Positions 33,241 through 42,697 of a stretch of DNA of 64,000 nt are shown piece after piece. A program made the position numbers and the translations under genes. The notes beneath the pieces were generated by a model that was given only the letters and a program-made list of their open reading frames with translations, had not been told where the DNA came from and did no database searches. Source of the stretch: DASVRZ01 sp038228695 (lineage in GTDB: Bacteria; Verrucomicrobiota; Verrucomicrobiia; Chthoniobacterales; DASVRZ01); assembly GCA_038228695.1 (NCBI GenBank), contig JBBRPA010000012.1, positions 1-64,000 on the forward strand. The letters are read 5' to 3'. How positions within the stretch are numbered: position 1 is the stretch's first letter; every line of letters starts with the position of its first letter.

Positions 33241-34839
33241 ATGAAAAACTATGACTTTGTCGTGATCGGCAGCGGAGTGGCCGGGCTGACCTTTGCCCGA
33301 AAAGCGGCGGCCATCGGAACGGTCGCAGTGATTACCAAACGCAATGGCTCGGAATCGAACACGGCCTACGCGCAGGGTGGCGTGGCCTGTGTGACGAGCG
33401 ACGAGGATTCGTTCGATCTACACATCCGCGACACCCTCGTAGCGGGGGCGGGGTTGTGCGACGAGGCAGCCGTGCGGCAGATTGTGACGGAGGGTCCGGG
33501 GCGAATTCAAGAATTGATCGATCTCGGCGTGCAATTTACCGAGCGCGCGGACGGAGACGGCCATCACGAACTCGACCTGACCAAGGAGGGCGGCCACTCG
33601 AAACGGCGCATTCTCCACGCGGCGGACCTGACCGGTAAGGAAATTGAGCGGGCCCTCATCGCGGCCGTTACTGGGCATCCGCAGATCGATCTGCTGGAAA
33701 ACCACATGGCCGTGGACCTGATCACCACCGGCAAACTGGGCTATGCGACCGAGGACCGCGTGCTGGGTGTTTATGTGCTCAACGAGGCCACCGGCGAAGT
33801 CGAAACCGTCCGCAGCGACCGCGTCGTGCTCGCAACCGGCGGCTGCGGCAAAGTGTATCTTTACACGACCAACCCGGACGTCGCGACCGGGGACGGGGTG
33901 GCGATGGCTTGGCGGGCCGGGGCGACGATCGCCAACATGGAATTCGTCCAATTCCACCCAACCTGCCTGTTTCATCCTGAGGCGAAGTCATTTCTCATCT
34001 CCGAGGCAGTCCGCGGCGAGGGCGGTATTCTGCTCAATGAAAAAGGCGTGCGCTTCATGGAAACAGCCGACCCGCGCAAGGAATTGGCCCCGCGCGACAT
34101 CGTGGCCCGGGCGATCGATGCGGAAATGAAGCGAACGGGCGCCAAATGCGTCTTTCTCGATATTTCGCACAAACCACGTGAGTTCGTTGTTGGTCACTTC
34201 CCAAACATTCATGAAACGTGCCTGCGCTACGGGATCGACATCACGCAACAGCCGATCCCGGTGGTGCCGGCGGCGCATTATCAATGCGGCGGAATCGAAA
34301 GCGACATCAACGGCGCGACCACGCTGAAGGGATTGTTCGCGATCGGCGAGGTCGCCTGCACAGGATTGCATGGAGCCAACCGACTGGCCAGTAACTCGCT
34401 GCTGGAGGGTCTGGTTCTGGCCAAACGCGCGTTCGACAAAGCAGCAACTCTCGATTATTCAACGACTTACGAAGATTACCAACTACCCGGCTGGCGCTCC
34501 GGAAACGTGCAGGACGTGGATGAATTGGTCGTGATTTACCACAACTGGGACGAAATCCGCCGCCTGATGTGGGATTACGTCGCCATCGTGCGGACCGACA
34601 AACGGCTCCAGCGGGCCGCGACCCGGTTGCGCAATCTGCGGCGCGAGATTCAGGAATTTTACTGGAATTTCAAGGTCAACACCGACCTTTTGGAGTTGCG
34701 CAACCTGGTCACCGTCGCCGGCCTGATCGTGGACAGCGCGCTCAGCCGAAAAGAAAGCCGAGGGTTGAATTTCAACCTCGATTACCCGGAGACGGACGAT
34801 CTGCACTGGAAAAAAGACACGCTGATCCGGCGATATTGA
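33241..34839 (+). CDS. nadB: L-aspartate oxidase
   Basis: A 532-residue FAD enzyme that oxidises aspartate to iminoaspartate, the first step of NAD synthesis. FAD motif VIGSGVAGLTFARKAA, substrate region TAYAQGGVACVTS, and ANMEFVQFHPTCLFHP with GGIESDINGATTLKGLFAIGEVACTGLHGANRLASNSLLE at the second FAD segment (given here only as landmark). The C-terminal helical domain is complete, so the length matches the family. nadA and nadC are not in this window. Confidence 0.93.
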   Translation: MKNYDFVVIGSGVAGLTFARKAAAIGTVAVITKRNGSESNTAYAQGGVACVTSDEDSFDLHIRDTLVAGAGLCDEAAVRQIVTEGPGRIQELIDLGVQFTERADGDGHHELDLTKEGGHSKRRILHAADLTGKEIERALIAAVTGHPQIDLLENHMAVDLITTGKLGYATEDRVLGVYVLNEATGEVETVRSDRVVLATGGCGKVYLYTTNPDVATGDGVAMAWRAGATIANMEFVQFHPTCLFHPEAKSFLISEAVRGEGGILLNEKGVRFMETADPRKELAPRDIVARAIDAEMKRTGAKCVFLDISHKPREFVVGHFPNIHETCLRYGIDITQQPIPVVPAAHYQCGGIESDINGATTLKGLFAIGEVACTGLHGANRLASNSLLEGLVLAKRAFDKAATLDYSTTYEDYQLPGWRSGNVQDVDELVVIYHNWDEIRRLMWDYVAIVRTDKRLQRAATRLRNLRREIQEFYWNFKVNTDLLELRNLVTVAGLIVDSALSRKESRGLNFNLDYPETDDLHWKKDTLIRRY

Positions 34840-35018
34840 ACCGCGAGCGCCTTTTTCGGTCTAAAGAGGGTCCCGATTCCCCCCAAGGTGGTCTGCGACT
34901 TGCTCCCTTTTGAATTATGAACACCCACAACCATCCCCTTTCGAACCCGCTTCAGCGGGCGATAGCGGTTGCGAAAATCGGCCGTCCGCCGTATGTAAAG
35001 GTTTCCCCGAATCATCGT

Positions 35019-35837
35019 ATGAGTCACCTTTGCGGCCTCTTTTTTGTCCTGCTGGCCCTGACGCTTCCCGCGTTGGCAGCGGACCCTTACCAAAGCAGCA
35101 ACGACTTTGAGCGGTATGCGATGAAGCTTCGCGAGGATGCGCTCTCGAAGATTCAGCCCCAGGTCGTCCTGCCCTCGACCAACACCTATTCCAGCCTTTA
35201 CGGCAACGGCGGATATCCATGGAAGCGCAACATTGTCACCACCACTTTCTGGATCGGCGAGGATGCCGGGCAAAACAACCCGGTGGACAACATCCGAAGC
35301 TCTTGGGATGTCAACTGGCGGGCCAATTACGGCGGCACCGACTCGCCAGACCCCGCCGCGCGGCGCAATTTCGTTCCGGTCAATTTTATTCCCCGGCAGA
35401 ATCCGTTTTACATCGCGCTTCCCTACAACGACGTCATTTCATCGAACGTCCACAAACCCGAGGCAAAGTTTGTCATCCCTTGGTTTCGACGCGCCTTTCG
35501 GGAACCTGGGCAATCCGTCTGCAAAGGTCGCTGGATTGCCATCCGCCGGGGTAACCGAGTTTGTTTTGCGCAATGGGAAGATTGCGGACCGTTCCGCACC
35601 GACCACTGGCAATACGTTTTCGGAAATGAACGGCCGCTGCCGAATCTGAACAAAGGTGCGGGACTCGACGTTTCCCCCGCCGTTCGGGATTACCTCGGCA
35701 TGGCAGGAACCGATGTGGCTGATTGGAAATTTGTCGAATTCCGTGATGTGCCGCCCGGCCCATGGGCCCGCTACGGAGACAACAACCCCTTCGTCCAAAA
35801 CGCTCGCCGCACGGTCGAGCGAGTGGCAGAAAAGTAG
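35019..35837 (+). CDS. Secreted RlpA-like double-psi beta-barrel protein
   Basis: A protein of 272 residues from the ATG at 35019, giving a clean signal peptide (LFFVLLALTLPALAADP). An earlier in-frame ATG at 34917 would bury the signal. The C-terminal half reads WEDCGPFRTDH, then LDVSPAVRDYLGM, which matches the RlpA-type double-psi barrel pattern (D-x-GPF, then LD-x-S-xx-A-xxx-LGM). RlpA proteins cleave or bind peptidoglycan in the envelope. The N-terminal 130 residues are not recognised. The RlpA link is a motif inference. Confidence 0.62.
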   Translation: MSHLCGLFFVLLALTLPALAADPYQSSNDFERYAMKLREDALSKIQPQVVLPSTNTYSSLYGNGGYPWKRNIVTTTFWIGEDAGQNNPVDNIRSSWDVNWRANYGGTDSPDPAARRNFVPVNFIPRQNPFYIALPYNDVISSNVHKPEAKFVIPWFRRAFREPGQSVCKGRWIAIRRGNRVCFAQWEDCGPFRTDHWQYVFGNERPLPNLNKGAGLDVSPAVRDYLGMAGTDVADWKFVEFRDVPPGPWARYGDNNPFVQNARRTVERVAEK

Positions 35838-35846
35838 CCCGCGAGG

Positions 35847-36896
35847 CTAGATCTTGTGTTCCGCGCTGTCGCTGCGGAGGTGGATCGTCTTCGTGCTGAG
35901 ATTGTGGACCGCCCGAATGTAACGCACCGTTTGGCTGCGCGCTCGCATCAAAATTGAGTGGGTGATCGCCGTTTTCCCGATCATTTTCACGCCCGGCAGC
36001 AGCGCACTATCGGTAATGCCAGTCGCCGCAAATACCGCGCTGTCGCCTCGCACCATGTCGTCTGATTTGTAAATACGGGTGAGATCATCATCCGAAAGCG
36101 ATCCACGCAAAGCTTCGCGCTCCGCCACGTCGCGGAACCACATCCGCATCTGGATATCGCCGCCCAGGGCACGCAACGCAGTGGCCGTCAGCACCCCTTC
36201 CGGGGAACCACCGATACCGACGTAAAGATCGATCCCGCTGTCCGGTAACGATGGCGCCACGGCGGCAGTGATGTCGCCATCGGCAATCATCCGGAGCGTC
36301 GCCCCGGCCTCGCGCACCTGGCGAATGAAGGTCTCGTTGCGCGGACGCTCCAACACCTGCACAACAATCTCGGAGACCCGTTTGCCAAGGATGCGCGCGA
36401 CGAAAGAAAGCGTCTCGCCTAGCGGTTGGTCGAGCCAGTCGGCGGCCACGTTGAACTTGCGAATCGCGTCCGCCACTTCCCGGCCGTAGGCGAGCTTGTG
36501 GGCGTAGTAGCTCGGGATGTTCAGCATGGACTTATTTCCCGCCGGAACCTCCGCGCCAGCAATGACCGAGATGCTGTTGCCCATGCCTTTGGAAATATTT
36601 GTCGTGCCGTCCACCGGATCCAACGCAATGTCGAAATGCGGCGCGCCCTCGATCCACGTGCCCAGTTTATCCCCGAGAAAAATACCCGGCGCGTCATCTT
36701 TGATTCCCTCGCCGATGACCACCTCGCCGCGAATGTTGACAAGATCGAACACCCCATAAATCGCGTCGCAAGCGGCCTCGTCCGCCCCCTCCTTATCGCC
36801 GCGTCCGATCCAACGCAACGCATTCAGCGCGGCGTTTTCGGTCGCCCGGACGAATTCAAATTCGATCGTGCGTTCGGGGTCGTGAAATGGAGGCAT
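35847..36896 (-). CDS. glpX: Class II fructose-1,6-bisphosphatase
   Basis: A 349-residue GlpX-type phosphatase for gluconeogenesis. Motifs: GEVVIGEGIKDDAPGIFLGD, DIALDPVDGTTNISKGM (metal-binding DPVDGTT), and GIGGSPEGVLTATAL. It ends a four-gene operon 14 bp after the rhamnose aldolase-dehydrogenase gene. Growth on rhamnose needs gluconeogenic flux, so its presence here makes metabolic sense. Confidence 0.93.
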   Translation of the reverse strand: MPPFHDPERTIEFEFVRATENAALNALRWIGRGDKEGADEAACDAIYGVFDLVNIRGEVVIGEGIKDDAPGIFLGDKLGTWIEGAPHFDIALDPVDGTTNISKGMGNSISVIAGAEVPAGNKSMLNIPSYYAHKLAYGREVADAIRKFNVAADWLDQPLGETLSFVARILGKRVSEIVVQVLERPRNETFIRQVREAGATLRMIADGDITAAVAPSLPDSGIDLYVGIGGSPEGVLTATALRALGGDIQMRMWFRDVAEREALRGSLSDDDLTRIYKSDDMVRGDSAVFAATGITDSALLPGVKMIGKTAITHSILMRARSQTVRYIRAVHNLSTKTIHLRSDSAEHKI

Positions 36897-36910
36897 GATT
36901 TTGGCGGTGG

Positions 36911-39106
36911 TTAACGCAAGAACGCTTCGTGCAAGCCGCCATCGACAGTGATGATCTGGCCGGTCGTCTTGCTGAGTCGGTTGCTAACGAGAAGGAAATA
37001 CGCCTCCGCTTGGTCCGCCGGAGTGATGGGCGCCTTGGTTAGCGTGCGATCGGCGTAAAACTGCGCCAGCTTGCTAACGAGCGATTCGGTCGCCTCGTCG
37101 TCGGTGTAGGGGATGTTATACTTGGCGAGGGAGCCGATCACGCGGTCACGCGGAAACATGGCCGAGCCCTGCACCACGGTGGCCGGAGCCACTCCGTTGA
37201 CCCGGACGAGTGGCGCGAGTTCGATGGCGAGTTCGCGCACAAGATGGTTCGCAGCCGCCTTGCTCGTGTCGTAGGCGACGCTGCCCTTTTTTGCGACGGC
37301 AGCGTTGGCGCTGGTGGTGAGGACAAGCGCCCCTTTCAGTCCCTGTTCTTTCCAGGTTTTGTAGGCTTCATCGGCAACGAAATAGAGGCCCGCGACATTG
37401 ATTCCAAAAGTCAGTGCCCATTTGTCATCCGGGATGTGGCCGCTGGTGTCGCTGGCGACAAAGATGCCGGCGGTGACTTCGATGGCGTCGAAGCCGCCGT
37501 AAGCGAGCGCGACTTGATCGAGCATGACGCGAATGCTCGCGCGGTCGGTGATGTTAGCAGCGAGACCGATGGCAGGCCCGCAACCAGAGATGCCGCTACC
37601 CGCGACGCCAATGCCGAGACCAAGTTTATCGGTGATTTCTTTGGCGGTGGCTTCGGCGGCGACTTGGTTGAGATCAACGCAGACAATGTGGGCGCCTTCT
37701 TTGACGAGGCGATGGGCGGTTTCTTTGCCGATGCCGCTGCCGGCGCCGACAACGATGTGGATTTGTCGGGCTAGTTCTTTTTCGGCGGGCATGCGCTGGA
37801 GTTTGGCCTCCTCGAGCAGCCAGTATTCAATATCGAATGCTTCCTGCAAAGGCAGCGCGATGTATTCGTCGATCGCCTCGGCCCCACGCATCACTTCGAC
37901 GGCGCAATTGTAGAATTCGGCGGTCACTCGACTTTCTGATTTATCCTTACCCCAAGCGATCATTCCGAGGCCGGGAATGAGAATGACGGTCGGGTTTGGG
38001 TCGCGCATGGCGGGCGAGTTAGGTCGCTTGCAGGAATTGTAGTAGGCGAAATAGTCATCGCGATATTCAGCGAGCCCGGATGTTAGCTTTGCCTTGAGTT
38101 TTTCGATGTCCTCTTTCTGAGGATTCCAATCGACATAGAGCGGCTTGATCTTGGTCCGCAGGAAATGATCTGGGCAACTAGTGCCAAGGGCGGCGAGCCG
38201 TAGGGCGTCGTTACTGTTAGCAAAACGGAGGATTTTTTCGTCGTCTTGGATCGTGCCGATAAAGCGGGCCTTTTGCGAAACCTGGCCGCGCAGCCAGGGA
38301 AGAATCGCAGCGAAGGTGGCGCGACGCGAGGTCTCTTCAAGGGCTGCGTATTTCGCTCCGCCAAACGCCTTCGCGTCCCCTCCTTTGGCTTGATATTTTT
38401 CCTCGATGAAGGCAGCGGCTTTCTCGATCAGCGCAAGAGTCAGCTCATAGCATTCCTTTTCGTCGTCGGCCCAGTTAATGAGTCCGTGTTGGCCCATGAT
38501 AATACCGCGCACGCTGGAATTTTTCTGGCAGATGTCCTGCATGGCGAGGCCGAGTTCGAACCCGGGCCGGAGCCAAGGCGTGTGGACGACCTCATCGCCG
38601 AAGATCGCTTTGGTCAGAGCAACGGAATTTTTCGACGCCGCCACCGAAATTGCGGCGTTCGGATGCATGTGATCGACATGCTTCGCAGGAATGAATGAAT
38701 GCAACGGGGTGTCAATCGAGCTAGGACGCGGATTCAAATTGAACGTGGCGTGTGAATACATACCGACCATTTGGTCTTCGGCACCGGTTTTCGGTCCGCG
38801 CTCCGGAGCCGCCGCATAAAGGTTCTGCAGCCCGAGGAGTTTTTCTTGATAGAGCGAGGAGAAGTTTTCCCGTTTGCTAGTGCGCAGATCGCCGCCACTG
38901 CCCTTGACCCAGAGAACCTCGGTTGGCTGGCCGGTGAGCGGATCTTTTTCGACAATCTTCGCCGAGGTGTTTCCGCCACCGGTATTGGTGATGCGTTGAT
39001 CGGCACCCAGAATGTTCGAGCGATAGATCAAGCGCCCGACCGGATCGAGACTGGCGGCATGTTTGTCATCCCAGGAGTGTTTTACGTAGTGGTAGGTTTT
39101 GCTCAT
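36911..39106 (-). CDS. Fused rhamnulose-1-phosphate aldolase / short-chain dehydrogenase
   Basis: A 731-residue two-domain enzyme. The class II aldolase domain (about 1-430) has the zinc His cluster HVDHMHP (H143, H146, H148) and GQHGLI (H207). The Rossmann domain (about 448-731) has VVGAGSGIG (452-460), the catalytic pair YDTSK and an NAG-like ITVDGG end. Such fusions split rhamnulose-1-phosphate to dihydroxyacetone phosphate and lactaldehyde, and the second domain reduces or oxidises lactaldehyde. It overlaps rhaB by ATGA at 39103-39106. Confidence 0.9.
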   Translation of the reverse strand: MSKTYHYVKHSWDDKHAASLDPVGRLIYRSNILGADQRITNTGGGNTSAKIVEKDPLTGQPTEVLWVKGSGGDLRTSKRENFSSLYQEKLLGLQNLYAAAPERGPKTGAEDQMVGMYSHATFNLNPRPSSIDTPLHSFIPAKHVDHMHPNAAISVAASKNSVALTKAIFGDEVVHTPWLRPGFELGLAMQDICQKNSSVRGIIMGQHGLINWADDEKECYELTLALIEKAAAFIEEKYQAKGGDAKAFGGAKYAALEETSRRATFAAILPWLRGQVSQKARFIGTIQDDEKILRFANSNDALRLAALGTSCPDHFLRTKIKPLYVDWNPQKEDIEKLKAKLTSGLAEYRDDYFAYYNSCKRPNSPAMRDPNPTVILIPGLGMIAWGKDKSESRVTAEFYNCAVEVMRGAEAIDEYIALPLQEAFDIEYWLLEEAKLQRMPAEKELARQIHIVVGAGSGIGKETAHRLVKEGAHIVCVDLNQVAAEATAKEITDKLGLGIGVAGSGISGCGPAIGLAANITDRASIRVMLDQVALAYGGFDAIEVTAGIFVASDTSGHIPDDKWALTFGINVAGLYFVADEAYKTWKEQGLKGALVLTTSANAAVAKKGSVAYDTSKAAANHLVRELAIELAPLVRVNGVAPATVVQGSAMFPRDRVIGSLAKYNIPYTDDEATESLVSKLAQFYADRTLTKAPITPADQAEAYFLLVSNRLSKTTGQIITVDGGLHEAFLR

Positions 39107-40554
39107 AAAGTTTTAAAAGTTTCAAACATCGCCTGCCACGCGGAGGTTTGCTGCGGTTGATAAGTGCGGACTGAAAAGGAATCGGCCACCAACTGGCGTC
39201 CTTCCGGCAGTGATCCGATGTGGCCGAGGGCAAGCGCCTGCACGAGAACATTGCCGATAGCTGTGGCCTCGACCGGTCCGGCGACGACGGTTAGTCCGGT
39301 GGCGTCGGCGCAAAACTGGTTGAGAAGTTGACTTTGACTGCCGCCGCCGACGATGTGGATGCGGTTCAAGGAACGGCCGGTGAGCCTCTCGATCTCCGCG
39401 ATCGTCTGGCGGTAAAGCAAGGCGAGGCTTTCGAGAATACAGCGCGTAAATTCGCCTGGCGTTCTGGGAATCGGCTGATGGGTCTCGCGGCAGAAAGCGA
39501 CGATTTTCTCCGGCATCTCTCCCGGCTTCGCGAACCGAGCATCTCCCGGGTTAATAATGGAGCGCAGAGACTGGGCATTATCGGCCTGTTCCATGAGCCA
39601 CGCGTAAGAATAATCCTGCCCGGCCGCCTGCCAAGCGCGGCGGCATTCCTGCAGGATCCAGAGGCCGACGATATTTTTTAGGAAGCGCGTCGTGCCGCCG
39701 TAACCCGCCTCGTTGGTGAAATTAAATTCGCGAACTTTTTCGCTAATGTTAGGAGCCGCGAGTTCGACGCCAAGGAGCGACCACGTTCCAGAGGAAAGGT
39801 AGGCCCAGTCGTCCCCTTTTGTTGCGGGGACGGCGGCGATGGCCGCGCCAGTGTCGTGCGAGCAGGTGGTGATAACCTCGACTGCGCCAGGGCCAATCTC
39901 TGGTTTCATCCGGCCTAAAATTGTTCCGGGCGGGACGATCTTTGGGAAAATGCGCTTGGGGAAACCGGCGGCCACGATCAGTTTCTGCGACCAGTTGCGG
40001 AGCGCCGGATTGTAGAGTTGGGTGGTGCTAGCGAGGCTTTCATCGATGACGCCTACGCCGCTGAAAAGATAATTGAAGTAATCGCTGATGGTTAGGAACG
40101 ATGCGCTTTTCTCGAGGAGCTCTGCCCTCTCCGCACTCAATTGGTAGAGCGTGTTGAAAAACATGAACTGGATGCCAGTTTCCGCGAAAATTACCTCGTC
40201 CCCGAGGCGGTTCCTAACAGCCGGGAAAACTGCATCGGTCCGGCTATCGCGGTAGTGGTGCGGATTAGCCAGAGCCTTGCCGTCCGCGTCGAGCAGGACA
40301 TAATCGACGCCCCACGAATCGACGCTCAGACTAACAACCTTCGGATTTTTTTCCAGCGCCAGGCGGATTCCGGTTTGGATGGATTCGAAAATCGCGGCTA
40401 CATCCCAGCGAAGATCGCTTCCACTATCCGAAACGGCGCTGGGAAAACGGTGAATTTCCTCCAGCGATAGTTTTCCATCAGCCAGCGTTCCGAGCATGAC
40501 CCGTCCGCTTTCCGCGCCGAGGTCGCAAGCGAGATACTGATAGGAATCCGACAC
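39103..40554 (-). CDS. rhaB: Rhamnulokinase
   Basis: A protein of 483 residues from a GTG at 40554. FGGY-family sugar kinase: YLACDLGAESGRVMLG (phosphate 1), SVDSWGVDYVLLD (catalytic Asp region), and IHIVGGGSQSQLLNQ (adenosine site). A longer in-frame reading to 40785 has no kinase-like sequence and overlaps the DeoR gene, so it is rejected. It phosphorylates L-rhamnulose. Rhamnose isomerase and mutarotase genes are absent here. Confidence 0.88.
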   Translation of the reverse strand: MSDSYQYLACDLGAESGRVMLGTLADGKLSLEEIHRFPSAVSDSGSDLRWDVAAIFESIQTGIRLALEKNPKVVSLSVDSWGVDYVLLDADGKALANPHHYRDSRTDAVFPAVRNRLGDEVIFAETGIQFMFFNTLYQLSAERAELLEKSASFLTISDYFNYLFSGVGVIDESLASTTQLYNPALRNWSQKLIVAAGFPKRIFPKIVPPGTILGRMKPEIGPGAVEVITTCSHDTGAAIAAVPATKGDDWAYLSSGTWSLLGVELAAPNISEKVREFNFTNEAGYGGTTRFLKNIVGLWILQECRRAWQAAGQDYSYAWLMEQADNAQSLRSIINPGDARFAKPGEMPEKIVAFCRETHQPIPRTPGEFTRCILESLALLYRQTIAEIERLTGRSLNRIHIVGGGSQSQLLNQFCADATGLTVVAGPVEATAIGNVLVQALALGHIGSLPEGRQLVADSFSVRTYQPQQTSAWQAMFETFKTL

Positions 40555-40568
40555 GAGGATTGGTGGGG

Positions 40569-41381
40569 TTAGGCGGGTACAAACTGCCGGCGGGTGAGCG
40601 AAATGTTTGCCGCGTGGAGTTGATCTCCAGTTGCGTCGGTGATGATATGGGGCACTTCGCTCCAAGAGGCCAGCGGACAGGCTGCCGTGTGCTGAAGCTT
40701 GGTGGCGTCGAGGCAGAAAAAGACGTTTTCCGTGCGGGAAAGGACCGTCCGCTGGAGCAGGACCACGTCTGCCTGCGAGTTCCAAATGCCATCACTGGTC
40801 ATTCCCTCCGCACTCAAGAAGGCGGCGTCAAATTCCCAAGCTTCCGTGGCCTGGCGCGCGCGGTCGCCTAACAAGACGGCCTGCCGGCTAAAAAACTGGC
40901 CGCCGAGCAGATGGGTCTGAAGTCCGCTGACCGGGCTGAGAATTTCCGCGATCGGAAGGTTGTTTGTAACCACGGTCAGGTCGGTTAACGTGCTTTTGGC
41001 AATCTCCCGAGCTACCGCAAGTAAGGTCGTGCCAGCGTCGAGAAAATAGGTTTCGCCAGATTTCATCTGCCGGACTGCGGTCGCTGCGATGCGTTGCTTG
41101 GAGGCAGCGGAAATGAGTTGGCGCTCGCGGAAGGCCGGAAATTGGTCCGCATATTCTCCCATCGCACCGCCGTAGGTGCGGGTGATTTTTCCGTCCTCGG
41201 AAAGCGCAGCGAGGTCGCGGCGGGCGGTCGCCTCAGAGACGCCAAGGAGCCGGCAAATTTTGCTGATCGAAAGGTAACGATCGCTTTTCAGAAGAGCCCG
41301 CAATCCTTCGCGGCGGGCGTTAACTTGTTGGAGGGAAACTTTCAACGTAGCCGAATTAAGTCGGTTTATGATCGGAGTCAA
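40569..41381 (-). CDS. DeoR-family transcriptional regulator of the rhamnose operon
   Basis: A 270-residue DeoR/GlpR-type repressor. The winged HTH is LLGVSEATARRDLAALS (about 43-60), and the sugar-phosphate domain has GETYFLDAGTTLLAVA and DLTVVTNN. It sits at the head of the rhamnose operon, 14 bp before rhaB, so it likely senses a phosphorylated rhamnose intermediate and represses the operon. A TTG 12 codons in (about 41345) would give a more family-like N-terminus; the ATG at 41381 is kept. The effector is unproven. Confidence 0.87.
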   Translation of the reverse strand: MTPIINRLNSATLKVSLQQVNARREGLRALLKSDRYLSISKICRLLGVSEATARRDLAALSEDGKITRTYGGAMGEYADQFPAFRERQLISAASKQRIAATAVRQMKSGETYFLDAGTTLLAVAREIAKSTLTDLTVVTNNLPIAEILSPVSGLQTHLLGGQFFSRQAVLLGDRARQATEAWEFDAAFLSAEGMTSDGIWNSQADVVLLQRTVLSRTENVFFCLDATKLQHTAACPLASWSEVPHIITDATGDQLHAANISLTRRQFVPA

Positions 41382-41425
41382 TCATAAAATCGGCAAGGGC
41401 GAGTCAGAGAGGCTCGATGCCCAAT

Positions 41426-42175
41426 TTAGAGTCGGATCGCGATGGGGAGGTTGGCTTTGCCGGTTGACCCGGGTTTCACCCGCCAGTTCGAGAGGACATG
41501 GCGTTTGATCGCAGCGTCGAGCGAGGAATTACCGGAGCTGTTGCTAAACTCCACCGAAGTGACACTTCCCCCTGAGTAATAGACTACCGCGGAGGCTCCG
41601 AGTTTTGCGCCCTGCAGACGCTGGCGCAGCGCATAAGGAACCTTGAAATCTGGTCTCGAAATAAAATCGGCTTTGCCTCCGCCGGATTTAACCGCACCGG
41701 TTCCGCCAGCGACACCGCCATGGGCGGCGTCGACGCCTTTGATTGCGCCGGGACGGGCGTTAGGATTGTAGGCAGGCGTTCCGGCAGGTTTAGTGGAGGG
41801 CGTTGAACTGGGTCGCGGAGTCGCTTTTGGCTTGGGCGCGGGAGTCGGGGTGGCTGCTTCCTCGGGCACTTCGAAGTCGTTTTGCACTACTGGCGGAGGA
41901 GGAGTGTCCTCGGGAACCGGCGGTGGGGTTGGCTCCGGTTCGGCTTCCGGTGGTGGTCCCGTCTCAGCGTCATTCGTTCCGAGCGGTGGCGGCTCTTTCT
42001 CATCACCTTGGATCTCAATATCGAGCGTGCTGTCGATCGGAGGCGGCGGGGGAGGTGTGAAGTATGCGCCGACATAGACCGCAGCACCGTGAAGCGCCAT
42101 CGAGATCAGCAGGAAAACGACTAGAGTATAGTCCTTTTTTCCTGTGGATGGGCTGGGCAAGCGCGGAGCTGACAT
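41426..42175 (-). CDS. tonB: TonB protein
   Basis: A 249-residue energy transducer. The N-terminal helix contains S25 and H29 in SMALH, the SxxxH residues needed to couple to ExbB/ExbD. Then comes a long Pro/Glu-rich spacer (PPPPPPI to PEEAATPTPAPKPK) that spans the periplasm, a Gly-rich hinge, and the compact C-terminal domain (VVYYSGGSVTSVEFSNSSG to LPIAIRL). It is the last gene of the exbB-exbD-tonB operon, 24 bp after exbD. Confidence 0.85.
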   Translation of the reverse strand: MSAPRLPSPSTGKKDYTLVVFLLISMALHGAAVYVGAYFTPPPPPPIDSTLDIEIQGDEKEPPPLGTNDAETGPPPEAEPEPTPPPVPEDTPPPPVVQNDFEVPEEAATPTPAPKPKATPRPSSTPSTKPAGTPAYNPNARPGAIKGVDAAHGGVAGGTGAVKSGGGKADFISRPDFKVPYALRQRLQGAKLGASAVVYYSGGSVTSVEFSNSSGNSSLDAAIKRHVLSNWRVKPGSTGKANLPIAIRL

Positions 42176-42199
42176 CAGAAGAAAACCGTGGCGTGAAGT

Positions 42200-42697
42200 T
42201 TAAGGTGTAGTGGGGGCCGGTGCAGGTGGCGCAGGCGGAACGGCGGGCGCTCCGGGAGCGGTTGGAGTCTTCGGTTGCGCACCACCGAGGGCCTCGGGAC
42301 GGATTTCAAAGGCCACTTTAGTAATGCCTGCACGCTTCACGCGATCGAGCACGCTAACGACATCCCCGTGAGTCGAATCTTTGTCTCCACGAATGTAAAT
42401 TTTTGTCTCCGGTTTTTTGGCGATTTCGTCCCGAAGCCGTTGCTCAAGCTGATCGAGGTCGACCTTGTCCTTTTCAAAATAAATCGAACCAGTGACATCG
42501 ATCGTGACGGAGACAAAATCAGGTTTCTGCTCCGGCGTGCTCGTCGAGGCAGTGGGCATGTTGATCTTCATGCCGCGCATCTGAATCATGCTCAAGCTGA
42601 CGAGCATGAACGACGCCAGCAGGAAGAACATGATGTCGATCAAAGGCACGATCTCGATCCGCGCTTTTTTATGGCGAATGGGTGATCCCAATTTCAT
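42200..42697 (-). CDS. exbD: ExbD
   Basis: A 165-residue ExbD with the membrane helix VPLIDIMFFLLASFMLVSLS holding the proton Asp D21. The periplasmic domain is standard up to about residue 138 and then extends as a Pro/Ala tail (PAVPPAPPAPAPTTP). It overlaps exbB by four bases (42694-42697). Confidence 0.9.
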   Translation of the reverse strand: MKLGSPIRHKKARIEIVPLIDIMFFLLASFMLVSLSMIQMRGMKINMPTASTSTPEQKPDFVSVTIDVTGSIYFEKDKVDLDQLEQRLRDEIAKKPETKIYIRGDKDSTHGDVVSVLDRVKRAGITKVAFEIRPEALGGAQPKTPTAPGAPAVPPAPPAPAPTTP

